A stretch of 64,000 bases of DNA from LMUY01 sp965198565 (GTDB lineage: Bacteria > Pseudomonadota > Alphaproteobacteria > Acetobacterales > Acetobacteraceae), in the NCBI GenBank assembly GCA_965198565.1, contig OZ240665.1, positions 3,162,001 through 3,226,000 of the forward strand, in the 5' to 3' direction. The notes under the pieces were generated by a model. It was given only the letters and a program-made list of their open reading frames with translations, ran no database searches and had not been told where the DNA came from. Each line of letters begins with the position of its first letter. Positions within the stretch are counted from its first letter, which is position 1. Positions 26,103-35,222 of this stretch are shown here, in pieces. The position numbers and the translations under genes were made by a program.

Positions 26103-27056
26103 CTAGCGGGAGAGGGTGCTCACCCCGCCCCAGGCCAAATACCCCGACACCGTCAGCACCGACACCACGGTCGACGCCAGGATCGCATCCGACGTGACAT
26201 CGGCCTCTCGCCCATAAAGCTCCGCCAGGATGAACGGCCCGGTGCCGGTCGGCAATGCGGATAGCAGCACCGCCGTGTGGGTCAGCAATGGCGACAGGCC
26301 AAACACCACGCTGGACAGGAACCAGGCAATGCCGGGCTGCACCGCCAGCTTGCAGCCGACCAACAGGCCAGTCGACCGCACGTCCACAGCCGCCGCGCCG
26401 CGAGGGGCCGCCAGGAACAGGCCGATCGTCACCAGCGCGCAGGGTGACGCCGCCCCGCCCAACAGCTTCAGGAACGTCTCGGCCGGCGCGGGCAGCGTCA
26501 CTCCGGCCAGCGGCACAAACGCCCCCAGGATCGGCGCCAGCACCAGCGGATTGCGCAGCAGCGATCCCGCCACCTTGAGCGCCACGCGGGAACGCCCCCG
26601 TTCTTCCTGCAATCCCAGCTCGATCAGCACGATGGCGACGGCGAACAGCACGCAGACCGTGATCAGCGTGGCAATCAGCGTTGCGGCCAACGCGCCCCGC
26701 CCCAGGGCCGCCAAAGCGAGCGGAAAGCCCATGAAGCCGGTGTTGGCATAGCCGGCGTTCAGCCCGTCCAGCGCGGCGTCGGCCAACGGGCGCGCACCCC
26801 GCAGCCGCAGCAGCACCACGCCGGCGAACACCAGCAGGCCACCGAGCCCGAACGCGGCAATGAACCCCGGCTGCCACAACTCCGCCCAGCTTGCATGCGC
26901 CACGATGTCGAACAACAACGCGGGCAGGGCCAGGTAGACGACGAAGCGGTTCAACTCCGCCGTCGCGTGGGGACCCAGCACGCCGATGCGCCGAGCCAGC
27001 CAGCCGGCGAAGATCAGCGCGAAGATCGGCAGTACCACGCTCAAGGTCGTCAGCAT
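26103..27056 (-). CDS. AEC family (auxin efflux carrier-like) transporter
   Basis: 317 residues with about ten transmembrane helices in two five-helix halves. Family landmarks: VLPIFALIFAGWLARR at the start, LNRFVVYLALPALLFDIVA with the P-A-L in the first half, and NAGYANTGFMGFPLALAA, the NxGFMGxPL signature of AEC carriers. Members export auxin in plants and carry dicarboxylates or other organic acids in bacteria; the substrate here is unknown. The TPR gene lies 15 bp upstream on the same strand. Confidence 0.9.
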   Translation of the reverse strand: MLTTLSVVLPIFALIFAGWLARRIGVLGPHATAELNRFVVYLALPALLFDIVAHASWAELWQPGFIAAFGLGGLLVFAGVVLLRLRGARPLADAALDGLNAGYANTGFMGFPLALAALGRGALAATLIATLITVCVLFAVAIVLIELGLQEERGRSRVALKVAGSLLRNPLVLAPILGAFVPLAGVTLPAPAETFLKLLGGAASPCALVTIGLFLAAPRGAAAVDVRSTGLLVGCKLAVQPGIAWFLSSVVFGLSPLLTHTAVLLSALPTGTGPFILAELYGREADVTSDAILASTVVSVLTVSGYLAWGGVSTLSR

Positions 27057-27071
27057 GCTGCGAGTGTCGCG

Positions 27072-27902
27072 CTAGCGCTGATCGGGTCCCGCTTCCAGCA
27101 GCGCCAGGTTCTGCTCCGCCAAATCGGAGGTCGGCGTGTCGGGGGAGAGCGTCTTCGCCTCCAGCCAATCGCTGTGCGCGCCGCGCCGGTCGCCCTTGCG
27201 CTCGCGCAGGATGCCGCGTTCGAGATAGGCCTCCGAGTTGTCCGGGTCTTGCGAGAGCGCCCGGTCCACATCGTCCTCCGCCAGCTCGAGATTGCCGAGG
27301 TGGCGGTAGGCCGCGGCGCGCAGCACCAGCGCATCGGGCCGCTTGGCGTCGAATTCGAGCGCGCGGCTCAGATCGTCGACGGCATCCTGATACCGCCCGA
27401 GCGTCGCCGACGCGACCGAGCGGCCGATCAGCAGGTCCGGGTCCTCGTCGGACAGGGTGACGGCCATGGTGGCCGCGCCCAGCGCCCGGGTGGGGTCGCC
27501 CGCCATCAGCCAGGCTTGCTCGGCCTGGCCATACACGGCGGCGCGCGCCACGTCTGGCGCCTTGCTGCTGGCGGCCAGCTTCTCCAGCATGTCGGCCCCG
27601 GTCGCCACGTCGCCCAGCGCCACCTTGGCCAGCGCCAGGCAGTGCGTCGCGCCCTCGCCGCCGCCGGTGGCAACCCAGGCGTCGGCAAAGTTGTTGGCGC
27701 CCTCGGGATCACTGGTGAGCATGGCCATGCATCGTTCGTAGTCCGGCCCCTCGGCCACGCGCGGCGGCACGGGGGGCAGCGGCAGGTCGGCGGCATCCGC
27801 GTCGGCGGCAGTCGGCTCGGAGCCGCGGAGCTGCCAAACGGTGCCAGCCGCGCCCAGGGCCAGCAACCCGGCGACCAATATCAACGGCAAGCGCAGTTTC
27901 AT
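27072..27902 (-). CDS. TPR-repeat membrane-anchored protein
   Basis: 276 residues. An N-terminal hydrophobic segment (LRLPLILVAGLLALGAAGTVW) works as signal anchor. From about 120 to 260 at least three tetratricopeptide repeats are visible (DLLIGRSVASATLGRYQDAVDDLSRALEFD; ALVLRAAAYRHLGNLELAEDDVDRALSQDPD; EAYLERGILRERKGDRRGAHSDW). Expected to be a periplasmic protein-interaction scaffold. Likely co-transcribed with the AEC transporter, 15 bp downstream. Confidence 0.85.
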   Translation of the reverse strand: MKLRLPLILVAGLLALGAAGTVWQLRGSEPTAADADAADLPLPPVPPRVAEGPDYERCMAMLTSDPEGANNFADAWVATGGGEGATHCLALAKVALGDVATGADMLEKLAASSKAPDVARAAVYGQAEQAWLMAGDPTRALGAATMAVTLSDEDPDLLIGRSVASATLGRYQDAVDDLSRALEFDAKRPDALVLRAAAYRHLGNLELAEDDVDRALSQDPDNSEAYLERGILRERKGDRRGAHSDWLEAKTLSPDTPTSDLAEQNLALLEAGPDQR

Positions 27903-27961
27903 GGTAGCGCCTATCCTACCCGCCCGCAGCCGCCGCGGGCAAATGGCGATGGAGCCCGCGC

Positions 27962-28825
27962 GTGACGCATCTGGTGATTTTCGGCTTTGGCTACAGCGGT
28001 GGCGCCTTGGCGGCCCTGGCCGCGCCGCATTGTCCCGTCACCCTCGTCTCGCGCGACGGCAGCCGGCCCGCCCCCGCCGGTTGCCGACTCGCGCGGTTTT
28101 CCGACCCGGCGGACGCGCTTGCCACCGCCACGCACTTGGTGGCCACCGCCGCGCCCGACGACTCGGGAGACCCGGTGCTGCTGCATCACGCCGCGTTGCT
28201 GCAGGCCGCGCCCGCGCTGCGCTGGGTGGGTTACCTCTCCACCACCGGCGTGTATGGCGACCGCGGCGGCGGCTGGGTGGACGAGACGACCGAGCCGGCG
28301 CCCGCCAACGCGCGGGGGCAACGCCGGGTCGAAGCGGAGAGCGCTTGGGCCGGCCTGCGCGAGGATCTCGCGGTCGACCTATTCCGGCTCGCGGGCATCT
28401 ACGGGCCGGGGCGCTCGGCGCTGGACGAGGTGCGCTCCGGCCGCGCCCGCCGGGTCGACAAGCCCGGGCATATGTTCGGCCGCATCCATCGCGACGACAT
28501 TGCCGGCGCATTGCTGGCCGCCGTCCATCAAAACCGTCCGCCGGGCCGCCGGGTGTTGAACGGCTCCGACGACGAACCGGCCAGCAGCGCCGACGTGATC
28601 GCCGAGGCCGCCCGCCTGCTCGGTCGCGAGCCGCCGCCGCTGCTGCCGTTCGCGGAGGTGGAGCCCGGCATGAGCCCGATGGCGCGCTCGTTCTGGGCCG
28701 ACGACCGCAAGGTGCGCAGCGAGATCACCCAGCGGGCGCTGGGCCGAAGCTGGCTGTATCCGAGCTACCGGGAGGGGCTGCGCGCTATCCTCCGGGCGGA
28801 ACTGGCGGGCGACGCCAACACGTAA
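27962..28825 (+). CDS. NAD(P)-dependent epimerase/dehydratase-like (YeeZ-type) protein
   Basis: 287 residues from GTG 27962. An extended short-chain dehydrogenase fold: N-terminal dinucleotide loop VIFGFGYSGGALA (GxGxxG-like), GYLSTTGVYGDRGGGWVDE and FRLAGIYGPGRSALD, the block conserved in YeeZ/NAD-epimerases. The canonical catalytic YxxxK is not evident: the position after STTGVYG has R-R-V-E-A-E, so catalytic activity is uncertain. Divergent from the TPR gene; upstream of a glycosyltransferase, so a role in sugar-nucleotide metabolism is possible. Confidence 0.8.
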   Translation: MTHLVIFGFGYSGGALAALAAPHCPVTLVSRDGSRPAPAGCRLARFSDPADALATATHLVATAAPDDSGDPVLLHHAALLQAAPALRWVGYLSTTGVYGDRGGGWVDETTEPAPANARGQRRVEAESAWAGLREDLAVDLFRLAGIYGPGRSALDEVRSGRARRVDKPGHMFGRIHRDDIAGALLAAVHQNRPPGRRVLNGSDDEPASSADVIAEAARLLGREPPPLLPFAEVEPGMSPMARSFWADDRKVRSEITQRALGRSWLYPSYREGLRAILRAELAGDANT

Positions 28826-28970
28826 TCCTGCGCCCGGGCAGGACCACAACGCAGGGCTCGCCGCCCGGCAACCGCTGCCATGCGATTTCGTTGCCGGTTC
28901 GTACATTTAGCCGACCTTGCTGCAACGCAACCCCTCCCGTCCGACAGCGACCCCATGGTATAGAGCCATT

Positions 28971-30179
28971 ATGAGCGAAGAGCCCGCGCTGACCGTGTTG
29001 CAAGTCCTTCCCGCGCTGGAAACCGGCGGGGTGGAGCGCGGCACCGTGGAGATGGTGCAGGCCATCGTGCGCGCCGGCGGCTCGGCCCTGGTGGCCAGCG
29101 CGGGGGGCCGGCTGGTCGCAGCGGTGGAGCGCGCCGGCGGCACCCACATCACGCTCAATCTCGCCTCCAAGAACCCGATGCGCATCTACCAGAACGCGGC
29201 CAAGCTGGCGTTCCTGATCCGCGCCGCCGATGTGGATATCGTGCACGCCCGCTCGCGCGCCCCCGCCTGGTCCGCCTGGCTGGCCTGCCGCCGCACCGGC
29301 GCCCGGCTGGTCACCACGTGGCACGGCGTCTACAAGGAGAACGCGCCGGGCAAGCGCCGCTACAACGCCATCATGGCCCGCGGCGAGCGCATCATCGCGA
29401 TCAGCCAGTTCGTCGCCGCCAAGCTCAAGGCCCGCCACCATGTGGACCCGCATCTGCTGCGCGTGATCCCGCGCGGGGTCGACCCGGCGGTGTTCGACCC
29501 CGCCTCCGTCTCGCCCGAGCGCCTGCAGCGGCTGGCCGAAGCCTGGCGCCTGCCCGAGGGCGCCACCGTCATCGTGCTGCCCGCCCGGCTGACGCGCTGG
29601 AAGGGCCACTTGGTGATGATCGAGGCGTTGGCCCGGCTGCAGCGCCCGGACGTGTGCCTCGTGCTGGTGGGCGCCGACCAGGGGCGCAAGAAATTCAAGC
29701 GCGAGCTGCTCGACCGTTTGGTGATGCTGCGCTTGTCCGAGCAGGTCCGCATCGTGGGCCATTGCGACGACATGCCGGCCGCGTTGCTGTTGGCGGACAT
29801 CGTGGCCAACCCGTCGGTGGAGCCCGAGCCGTTCGGCCGCACCGTGATCGAGGCGCAGGCGATGGGCCGCCCCGTGGTGGTGAGCGACGCCGGCGGCACG
29901 GCCGAGACGGTGGACCACGGCGTGACCGGCTGGCGCGTCCGCCCCAACGACTCGGCGGCCCTGGCCGGCGCGATCGCCGAGGTGCTGCGCCTGTCGCCCG
30001 CCGAGCGTGCGGCCTTGGGCGCGCGGGCTCGCCACAGCGTGTGCACCAACTACACCACGGCCAAGATGCAGCAGGCCACGCTGGACGTGTATCGCGAGCT
30101 GATGGCGCAGCCGACCAAGTGGCGCTGGGCTGGCTTTAGCTGGCGCCGGCCGATTTTAGCCCAGGCCCGCGGGCGGTAG
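28971..30179 (+). CDS. Glycosyltransferase family 4 protein
   Basis: 402 residues from ATG 28971. GT-B fold. N-terminal acceptor domain: LQVLPALETGGVERGTVEM. C-terminal donor domain: RGVDPAVFDP, then RLTRWKGHLVMIEAL, and the EX7E motif in EPFGRTVIEAQAMGRPVV that contacts the nucleotide-sugar. Similar proteins build lipopolysaccharide core or capsular sugars in the cytoplasm. An upstream frame extension (28917) lacks a ribosome binding site. It is the last core gene before the accessory island. Confidence 0.92.
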   Translation: MSEEPALTVLQVLPALETGGVERGTVEMVQAIVRAGGSALVASAGGRLVAAVERAGGTHITLNLASKNPMRIYQNAAKLAFLIRAADVDIVHARSRAPAWSAWLACRRTGARLVTTWHGVYKENAPGKRRYNAIMARGERIIAISQFVAAKLKARHHVDPHLLRVIPRGVDPAVFDPASVSPERLQRLAEAWRLPEGATVIVLPARLTRWKGHLVMIEALARLQRPDVCLVLVGADQGRKKFKRELLDRLVMLRLSEQVRIVGHCDDMPAALLLADIVANPSVEPEPFGRTVIEAQAMGRPVVVSDAGGTAETVDHGVTGWRVRPNDSAALAGAIAEVLRLSPAERAALGARARHSVCTNYTTAKMQQATLDVYRELMAQPTKWRWAGFSWRRPILAQARGR

Positions 30180-30228
30180 CCATGCAGCAGTTGCCACGGC
30201 TGTCCTGTTGCCGATGGGGACCGCCTGA

Positions 30229-30453
30229 ATGCCCGGATCAAGTGCGAGCATGATTATAATGAACGGATCTGGAGAGGCGCGATCAGACTTTCCGTCGTCG
30301 AGAGATGGTCACTGCGAGTCGATAGATCAGCAACTTACTCGAGAGTATGGGCAGTACAGCACGCTACGTTTGGCAGCGCTGGATGTTGGCCGCGACGAAC
30401 GGCTTGCGGCTGAAATGGCGGAGTGGGAAGACACCGTAGGTGACGGGATCTAG
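30229..30453 (+). CDS. Small ORF, possible antitoxin-like remnant
   Basis: 74 codons from ATG 30229, with later in-frame ATGs at 30250 and 30259. The C-terminal part (QLTREYGQYSTLRLAAL, then DERLAAEMAEWEDTV) is helical and acidic like the tails of small type II antitoxins, but I do not recognise a family. No toxin-like partner is adjacent. It is convergent with the 3' half of the broken GmrSD gene. It marks the left side of the lower-GC island; the rest of 30180-30484 shows nothing else. Confidence 0.3.
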   Translation: MPGSSASMIIMNGSGEARSDFPSSRDGHCESIDQQLTREYGQYSTLRLAALDVGRDERLAAEMAEWEDTVGDGI

Positions 30454-30484
30454 TGTCCTAAAACTGCCTTTCGCGAACTAAGGC

Positions 30485-31040
30485 TCAAACTCCTTCCCGA
30501 AAACCAATGCTCCTCGAGTAAGGCCCTGGCCAGATCTCGCGCGCCAGTTGGAACAGGGCTGCTGACCGATCAGCGATAGTGGATTCATTCCAATCTTCTA
30601 TCTTAGCCAGCCTGGTCGTTAGACGAAGGTGAACATGTTCGCCAAGCGCCTCCCGTTTTGTTGGCCAGTCCCCATTCGATATGCTCGCGTTTAATGGTCC
30701 TGAGACTAGGGTCAAGTTCCCGATCTGGTGGAGAGCGGTGTCACGTGCGAAGGCGTCGCCTCCTTCCGGTAGCTTCCAGTGATCTTTCCAACTCTGCGGC
30801 ATGATATGTTCGACTTGAACCTTGCTCCAATCGAACGCGGTAACAGGCATCGCCATCTTATCGCGTTGCCATTCCTGCTCCTCCAGAGCACGCAGGATCA
30901 TAAGCGGTCGAGTTCCCCGCAATTCGTAGAAATTCCTCGTAAGCCACGCGCGACTAAACGCGGCGTCATCAGGCCAAACGAAGTTTGTTCCCCGGCCGCT
31001 TTCTAGCACGTTTTGGATTACTGGAGCGGCGGGGCAATCA
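30485..31040 (-). pseudogene. GmrSD-type restriction protein, C-terminal part (DUF1524), cut off by transposition
   Basis: 3' portion of a type IV restriction gene; the 5' portion is at 46837-48145. Joining 46837-48145 to 30485-31032 (one ggcaatca copy) gives 1857 nt, one open frame of 618 codons plus stop, in phase across the junction (...AGPDC, PAAPVIQNVLESGRG...). The DUF1524 nuclease motif EHIMPQSW falls at about restored residue 511-518 and GNLTLVSGPLN at about 541. GmrSD enzymes cut glucosylated hydroxymethylcytosine phage DNA. This half has no start signal of its own except an internal Met/Leu codon, so it is probably dead. Confidence 0.88.
31033..31040. repeat. 8-bp target-site duplication, left
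   Basis: GGCAATCA directly before the first base of the left IS66 copy. The identical octamer directly follows the last base of the right IS66 copy at 46837-46844. Eight bp is the duplication length known for the IS66 family. Confidence 0.9.
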
Positions 31041-31116
31041 GTATCCCTCTGCCGTGGGCCGTCTGGGTTTGAGCCTCCTGCCGCCGTAAGGAGTTCCTTA
31101 AGGCGGCCGTTGAGGT

Positions 31117-31533
31117 ATGCGGATGGATGGCGTGGTGGAGATCATCACCGGGCGAGAGCGTCGGCGGCGCTGGAGCCTGCAGGACATGGTGCGGATCGTT
31201 GCTGAGACCAACGAGCCGGGTTCGATGATCCGTGCCGTAGCCGCCCGGCATGGCGTCTGCGAGAGCCTGTTGTTCACGTGGCGTCGCCAGGCGCGTGAGG
31301 GCCTGCTGGGGCCGGCTGCGGAGAGCCCCGTGTTCGTGCCGGTGCAGGCTCTCACGTCGGCAAGCACGGCGGTCGCACCGCTTGATGAGAGATCGCGCCC
31401 GGCATCGGCATCGCGGTCCGTGGGTGCGCCTGGTCTGATCGAGATTGAGCTTGGCAACGGGCGTCAGGTCCGCGTCGGCAGCGATGTGAACCTGGCCGCC
31501 CTGCGGCGCGTGCTGGCGGCGTTGCGCGAGTGA
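31117..31533 (+). CDS. tnpA: IS66 accessory protein TnpA (left copy)
   Basis: 138 residues. Helix-turn-helix protein of the IS3/IS911-like type required for IS66 transposition: GRERRRRWSLQDMVRIVAET, then ARHGVCESLLFTWRRQAREG. Met at position 24 differs from Lys in the right copy. Its stop overlaps the tnpB start by 4 bp. Confidence 0.9.
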   Translation: MRMDGVVEIITGRERRRRWSLQDMVRIVAETNEPGSMIRAVAARHGVCESLLFTWRRQAREGLLGPAAESPVFVPVQALTSASTAVAPLDERSRPASASRSVGAPGLIEIELGNGRQVRVGSDVNLAALRRVLAALRE

Positions 31534-31877
31534 TCCCGATTGCCAGCAGCGTGCGGATATGGCTGGCGACGGGCCACACGGACATGCGCCGCGGTATGCC
31601 GGGTCTCGCGCTGCTCGTGCAGGAGGGGCTCGGCCGGGATCCGTTCGCGGGTGATGTCTTCGTCTTTCGGGGTCGCAGCGGATCGCTGTTGAAGGCGGTT
31701 TGGCACGATGGCCTCGGCCTGTCGCTTTATGCCAAGCGTCTGGACCGCGGACGCTTCGTGTGGCCACAAACAGTGGATGGCGTGGTGGCGCTGACAGCCG
31801 GTCAGATGAGCTATCTGCTCGAGGGGATCGACTGGCGCAACCCGCAGCAGACCTGGCGTCCGCAATCGGCAGGATAG
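31530..31877 (+). CDS. tnpB: IS66 accessory protein TnpB (left copy)
   Basis: 115 residues from GTG 31530. IS66 Orf2-like protein: VRIWLATGHTDMRRGMPGLALLVQE and VFRGRSGSLLKAVWHDGLGLSLYAKRL are the family blocks. Not related to the RNA-guided TnpB nucleases of IS200/IS605 despite the name. Confidence 0.92.
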   Translation: MIPIASSVRIWLATGHTDMRRGMPGLALLVQEGLGRDPFAGDVFVFRGRSGSLLKAVWHDGLGLSLYAKRLDRGRFVWPQTVDGVVALTAGQMSYLLEGIDWRNPQQTWRPQSAG

Positions 31878-31935
31878 CCGCCACGAGCTGCTGAAAACAG
31901 TACCACGGCGACCTGGTTCGTGATTCAATACCAGC

Positions 31936-33567
31936 ATGGACGCCGAGCTTGCCGCCCTGCCGGATGATGTCGATGCGCTCAAGGCGGCCCTGCTGGCCGC
32001 CCGCGCCGAAACCGCTATCGCCCTGGCGGAGCAGTCCAGCAATCGGGCGCTGATCGCCCATCTCAAGCTGCAGATCGAGAAGCTTAACCGGGACCGCTTC
32101 GGCCCGCGCTCCGAGCGTACCGCCCGCCTGTTGGACCAGATGGAGCTGCAGCTCGAGGAGCTTGAGACCGCAGCCATCGAGGACGAACTGGCCGCGGAAA
32201 CCGCTGCCGCCAAGACCACCACCGTGGCGGGCTTCACCCGCGCGCGTCCGGCCCGGCGCCCGTTCCCCGAGCACCTACCGCGCGAGCGCGTCGTCGTTCC
32301 CGGTCCAGTGGCCTGCGCCTGCTGCGGAAGCGCCCGCCTGTCCAAGTTGGGCGAGGACGTCACCGAGAGCCTTGAGACCATTCCCCGCACCTGGAAGGTC
32401 GTCCAGTACGTGCGCGAGAAGTTCTCCTGCCGGGATTGCGAGCGCATCAGCCAGCCCCCGGCGCCGTTCCACGTGATCCCGCGGGGTTGGGCTGGCCCGA
32501 ACCTGCTGGCCATGATCCTGTTCGAGAAGTTCGGACAGCATCAGCCTCTCAACCGCCAGGCCGAGCGCTATGCTCGCGAGGGCGTGCCGCTTAGCCTATC
32601 GACGTTGGCCGACCAGGTCGGCGCCTGCACGACGGTGCTGATGCCGTTGTTTCTTCGTTTGGAGGCCCATGTCATGGCCGCCGAGCGGCTGCACGGCGAC
32701 GACACCACCGTGCCCGTGCTGGCGCGTGGCAAGACCGATATTGCCCGGCTCTGGACCTACGTGCGCGATGACCGGCCGTTCGGCGGACCGGCACCGCCAG
32801 GGGCGGTGTTCTACTACTCGCGCGACCGCGGTGGCGAGCATCCGCAAAGCCACCTGGCAGGATATGCCGGGCTGCTGCAGGCCGACGCCTATGGCGGCTA
32901 CGGCAAGCTCTACGAGCCCGGACGCAAGCCCGGACCGATCCTGGAAGCCGCATGTTGGGCCCATGCCCGGCGAAAGTTCTTCGTGCTGGCCGACATCGCA
33001 GGCAGCGCGCGCCGGGCGGCGCAGGGCAAGGCTCCGGCAGTGCTGTCGCCGATCTGCCTGGAGACCGTGCAGCGCATCGACGCCTTGTTCGACATCGAGC
33101 GTGACATCAACGGCCACGCCGCTGAAGCGCGCCAAACAACCCGGCAGGCCCTATCGGCACCACTGGTCGCCGACCTGCATCGGTGGCTCAGCGAGCAACG
33201 AGGCAAGCTGGCGCGCGGCAACGACGTCGCCCGCGCCATCGATTACCTACTGAAACGCTGGCCTGCTTTCACGCGGTTCCTCGACGATGGGCGGATCTGC
33301 ATCAGCAACAACGCCGCCGAACGCGCGCTGAGGGGGATAGCCCTCGGGCGCAAGTCGTGGCTGTTCTGCGGGTCGGATCGTGGCGGGCAGCGCGCCGCAG
33401 TGATGTACAGCCTGATCGTCACGGCCAAGATGAACGATGTCGACCCGCAAGCCTGGCTGGCGGATGTGTTGGCTCGCATCGCCGGGCATCCAGCCAAGCG
33501 CCTCGATGACCTGCTGCCCTGGAATTGGGCCAAAACCGCCGCCCCTCCGGTTCATCAGGCCGCCTAA
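31936..33567 (+). CDS. tnpC: IS66 transposase TnpC (left copy)
   Basis: 543 residues, DDE transposase. N-terminal leucine-rich coiled coil (about 15-75), a zinc-binding CxxC block (ACACCGSARL) and a second in FSCRDC, then the catalytic core: Asp about 254 in LHGDDTTVPV, Asp about 317 in QADAYGGYGKLY and Glu about 462 in ISNNAAERALRGI. Full length. The translated sequence is the same in both copies. Confidence 0.95.
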   Translation: MDAELAALPDDVDALKAALLAARAETAIALAEQSSNRALIAHLKLQIEKLNRDRFGPRSERTARLLDQMELQLEELETAAIEDELAAETAAAKTTTVAGFTRARPARRPFPEHLPRERVVVPGPVACACCGSARLSKLGEDVTESLETIPRTWKVVQYVREKFSCRDCERISQPPAPFHVIPRGWAGPNLLAMILFEKFGQHQPLNRQAERYAREGVPLSLSTLADQVGACTTVLMPLFLRLEAHVMAAERLHGDDTTVPVLARGKTDIARLWTYVRDDRPFGGPAPPGAVFYYSRDRGGEHPQSHLAGYAGLLQADAYGGYGKLYEPGRKPGPILEAACWAHARRKFFVLADIAGSARRAAQGKAPAVLSPICLETVQRIDALFDIERDINGHAAEARQTTRQALSAPLVADLHRWLSEQRGKLARGNDVARAIDYLLKRWPAFTRFLDDGRICISNNAAERALRGIALGRKSWLFCGSDRGGQRAAVMYSLIVTAKMNDVDPQAWLADVLARIAGHPAKRLDDLLPWNWAKTAAPPVHQAA

Positions 33568-33619
33568 GCACCTCGCCAATTGGCTGCAATCAACACGGCG
33601 GTGCTCGGCGGATGCTTAC

Positions 33620-34051
33620 GTTGGACCATCAGAACGCCACCCAGACCATGCGTCACGTCGCCGACCAACTCCGCGACAAATGGCCGAAGCTCGGTGCGTT
33701 CATCGACGAGAGCGAGGCCGACGTGCTGGCCTACATGAACTTCCCCGCCCAGCACCGGGTGAAGATCCACAGCACCAACCCGATCGAACGGCTTAACAAG
33801 GAGGTCAAACGCCGGGCCGACGTCGTCGGCATCTTTCCAAACGAGGGCGCTATCATCAGGCTGATTGGCGCGGTGCTGCTGGAGGCCAACGACGAGTGGC
33901 AACTCCAGCACCGCTACATGCAGACCGAGGCCATGGCCGAACTCATACCGCCGACTATCGACGCTATACCCAATGAGATCGCCACCATAGCCGCCTGACC
34001 AATGGCCACCTCAACTACACCGGATTTTACACCAGCTTGACGGACGCAATC
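33620..34051 (+). pseudogene. IS256 family transposase, C-terminal remnant
   Basis: Coding remnant up to the stop at 33998, about 125 residues (TLDHQNATQTMRHVADQLR, then VKIHSTNPIERLNKEVKRR, DVVGIFPNEGAIIRL), the conserved C-terminal end of IS256/mutator transposases with the catalytic Glu in NPIERLNKE. Cut at its left by the IS66 right end. The sequence to about 34051 (ACACCAGCTTGACGGACGC) resembles an IS256 right terminal repeat. The left half is absent from the window, so it is inactive. Confidence 0.85.
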
Positions 34052-34302
34052 CGCTTTGTTGAAGCCAGCTTGTAATTTGCGCCCGGAAATAGGCGTAGGC
34101 GCCCGACATGAGGCTAGGTCGCTGAAAAGCCTTGGGAGAGTTGACGTCCATGACCGATCGAAAAGCGACTCTATCCTGATTAGTCGGCCATACTTTGTAA
34201 ATTTCTTCCCCCTCCGCGTAGCTGGGGTTAGAGGTTAAGCTTGAGAGCTGGTTTGCCGCTCTACCCAGCGCCTCTCGATCGGCGGGTTCTCCGACAACGC
34301 TA
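34052..34302 (-). pseudogene. 251-bp duplicate of an internal GmrSD segment
   Basis: Appears identical, base for base, to 47575-47825 in the N-terminal half of the broken GmrSD gene (constant offset 13,523). It encodes the stretch from about SVVGEPADREAL to ITSWLQQS in the minus frame. Bounded on the left by the IS256 remnant and on the right by the IS5-type element. Shows that GmrSD DNA was also present on, or recombined into, the plasmid-like interior. Confidence 0.9.
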
Positions 34303-35222
34303 GGGTCCGTTCGCATTTCGGTGCTTACCGAAGCAGGCCCTTGATCCAGTCCAGTGATGCGGCAATTGCAACGCCGGCGGCGTAGGATGTCGCGGTCTTG
34401 TCGTATCGGGTTGCGATGGCGCGCCGCTCCTTCAACCGCGACCAGCAGCGTTCGATCAGGTTGCGGTGCCGATAGATGTAGTCGGGACACGGCTCCGGTT
34501 GCTTGGTCCCGCGGCGCGATGGCACCACAGGAATGGCGCCCATGGCACGCACATCCGAGCGGAAGGCCCGAGCGTCGCAAGCCATGTCGGCCAGCACCCA
34601 CGAGGGCGCCTCCGGCAACCGGTGCAGGAGTGTCAGGGACGGTGCCAGTTCATGGGCCTGGCCAGGTGCCAGCAGGAAGTCTACCAGCCGTCCGGCCGCA
34701 TCGCAGACACCGACGATCTTGGTGCCAAGCCCACCCCGCGATCGGCCCAGCGCCTCGCCTTTGTCGGCTAGATCGCGAGTGAGTCGCAGACTCAATCCCG
34801 GTCTTTGCCCAAGGCTTTGCCGGGTCGCGCACCGGAGGCCTTCTGATGAGCGCGAGCGATCGTGCCGTCGATGCAGGCAAACGCCAACTTCGGCTCTCCC
34901 TGCGCCACCAAGTGAGCCATGATCTTGTCCCACACGCCACGCACAGCCCACCGGCGGAAGCGGAGGTAGGCATGATGCCAGTCGCCCAGCTCGGCTGGGA
35001 TCGAACGCCATTTTGCCCCGTTGTCGAGCCGCCAGATGATCGCCTCGATCGTGCGGCGATCTTCGGTCCGCGGACGGGCTCCACGAATTTCAGCCGCCGC
35101 GATAGCTGCTTCGAACTTCGTCCATTGGGCATCCGTCAGGACTTGCATCGTCTCTCCGCTCAGACGACCAACCAAACCAGGCTTCCCGTGACCGACTCAA
35201 GTCGCGAAATGCGAACGGACCC
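34303..35222 (-). mobile_element. IS5 family (IS427-like) insertion sequence
   Basis: 920 bp with perfect 18-bp terminal inverted repeats (GGGTCCGTTCGCATTTCG at 34303-34320 and its complement at 35205-35222), flanked by TA on both sides. The two sides belong to different genes (GmrSD fragment left, repA right), so it now marks a recombination junction rather than a simple insertion. Confidence 0.9.
34325..35148 (-). CDS. IS5/IS427-type transposase, two frames (likely programmed frameshift)
   Basis: The first frame (ATG 35148, stop 34792) holds MQVLTDAQWTKFEAAI and the first catalytic Asp in ACIDGTIARAH. The second frame (to 34325) holds EALGRSRGGLGTKI, Asp in VLADMACDARAF and Glu in RNLIERCWSRLKERRAIATRYDK, the DDE signature of the group. 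The frames meet near 34800-34820 around GGGCAAAGACC, a plausible slippage site. IS427 elements normally make transposase by frameshifting, so this need not be a defect. Confidence 0.85.

Larger units (their letters stand above)
31041..33619 (+). mobile_element. IS66 family element, left copy
   Basis: 2579 bp. Left end GTATCCCTCTGCCG; the complement of the right end reads GTAAGCATCCGCCG, an imperfect terminal inverted repeat starting GTA as usual for IS66. Carries tnpA, tnpB and tnpC in order. Two base differences from the right copy were noticed (around 31108 and 31186). It appears complete and may be active. Confidence 0.92.

Noticed and set aside
31530..31877. IS66 TnpB considered as an RNA-guided TnpB/IscB-type nuclease
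   Set aside because: It is a 115-residue IS66 Orf2 protein; it lacks RuvC motifs and any omega-RNA-like structure, and only shares the name.
33525..33998. Frame taken as an intact IS256-type protein of 157 residues
   Set aside because: The first 30 codons are IS66 tail sequence; only the part after 33620 is IS256-related and it is a remnant of about 125 residues.
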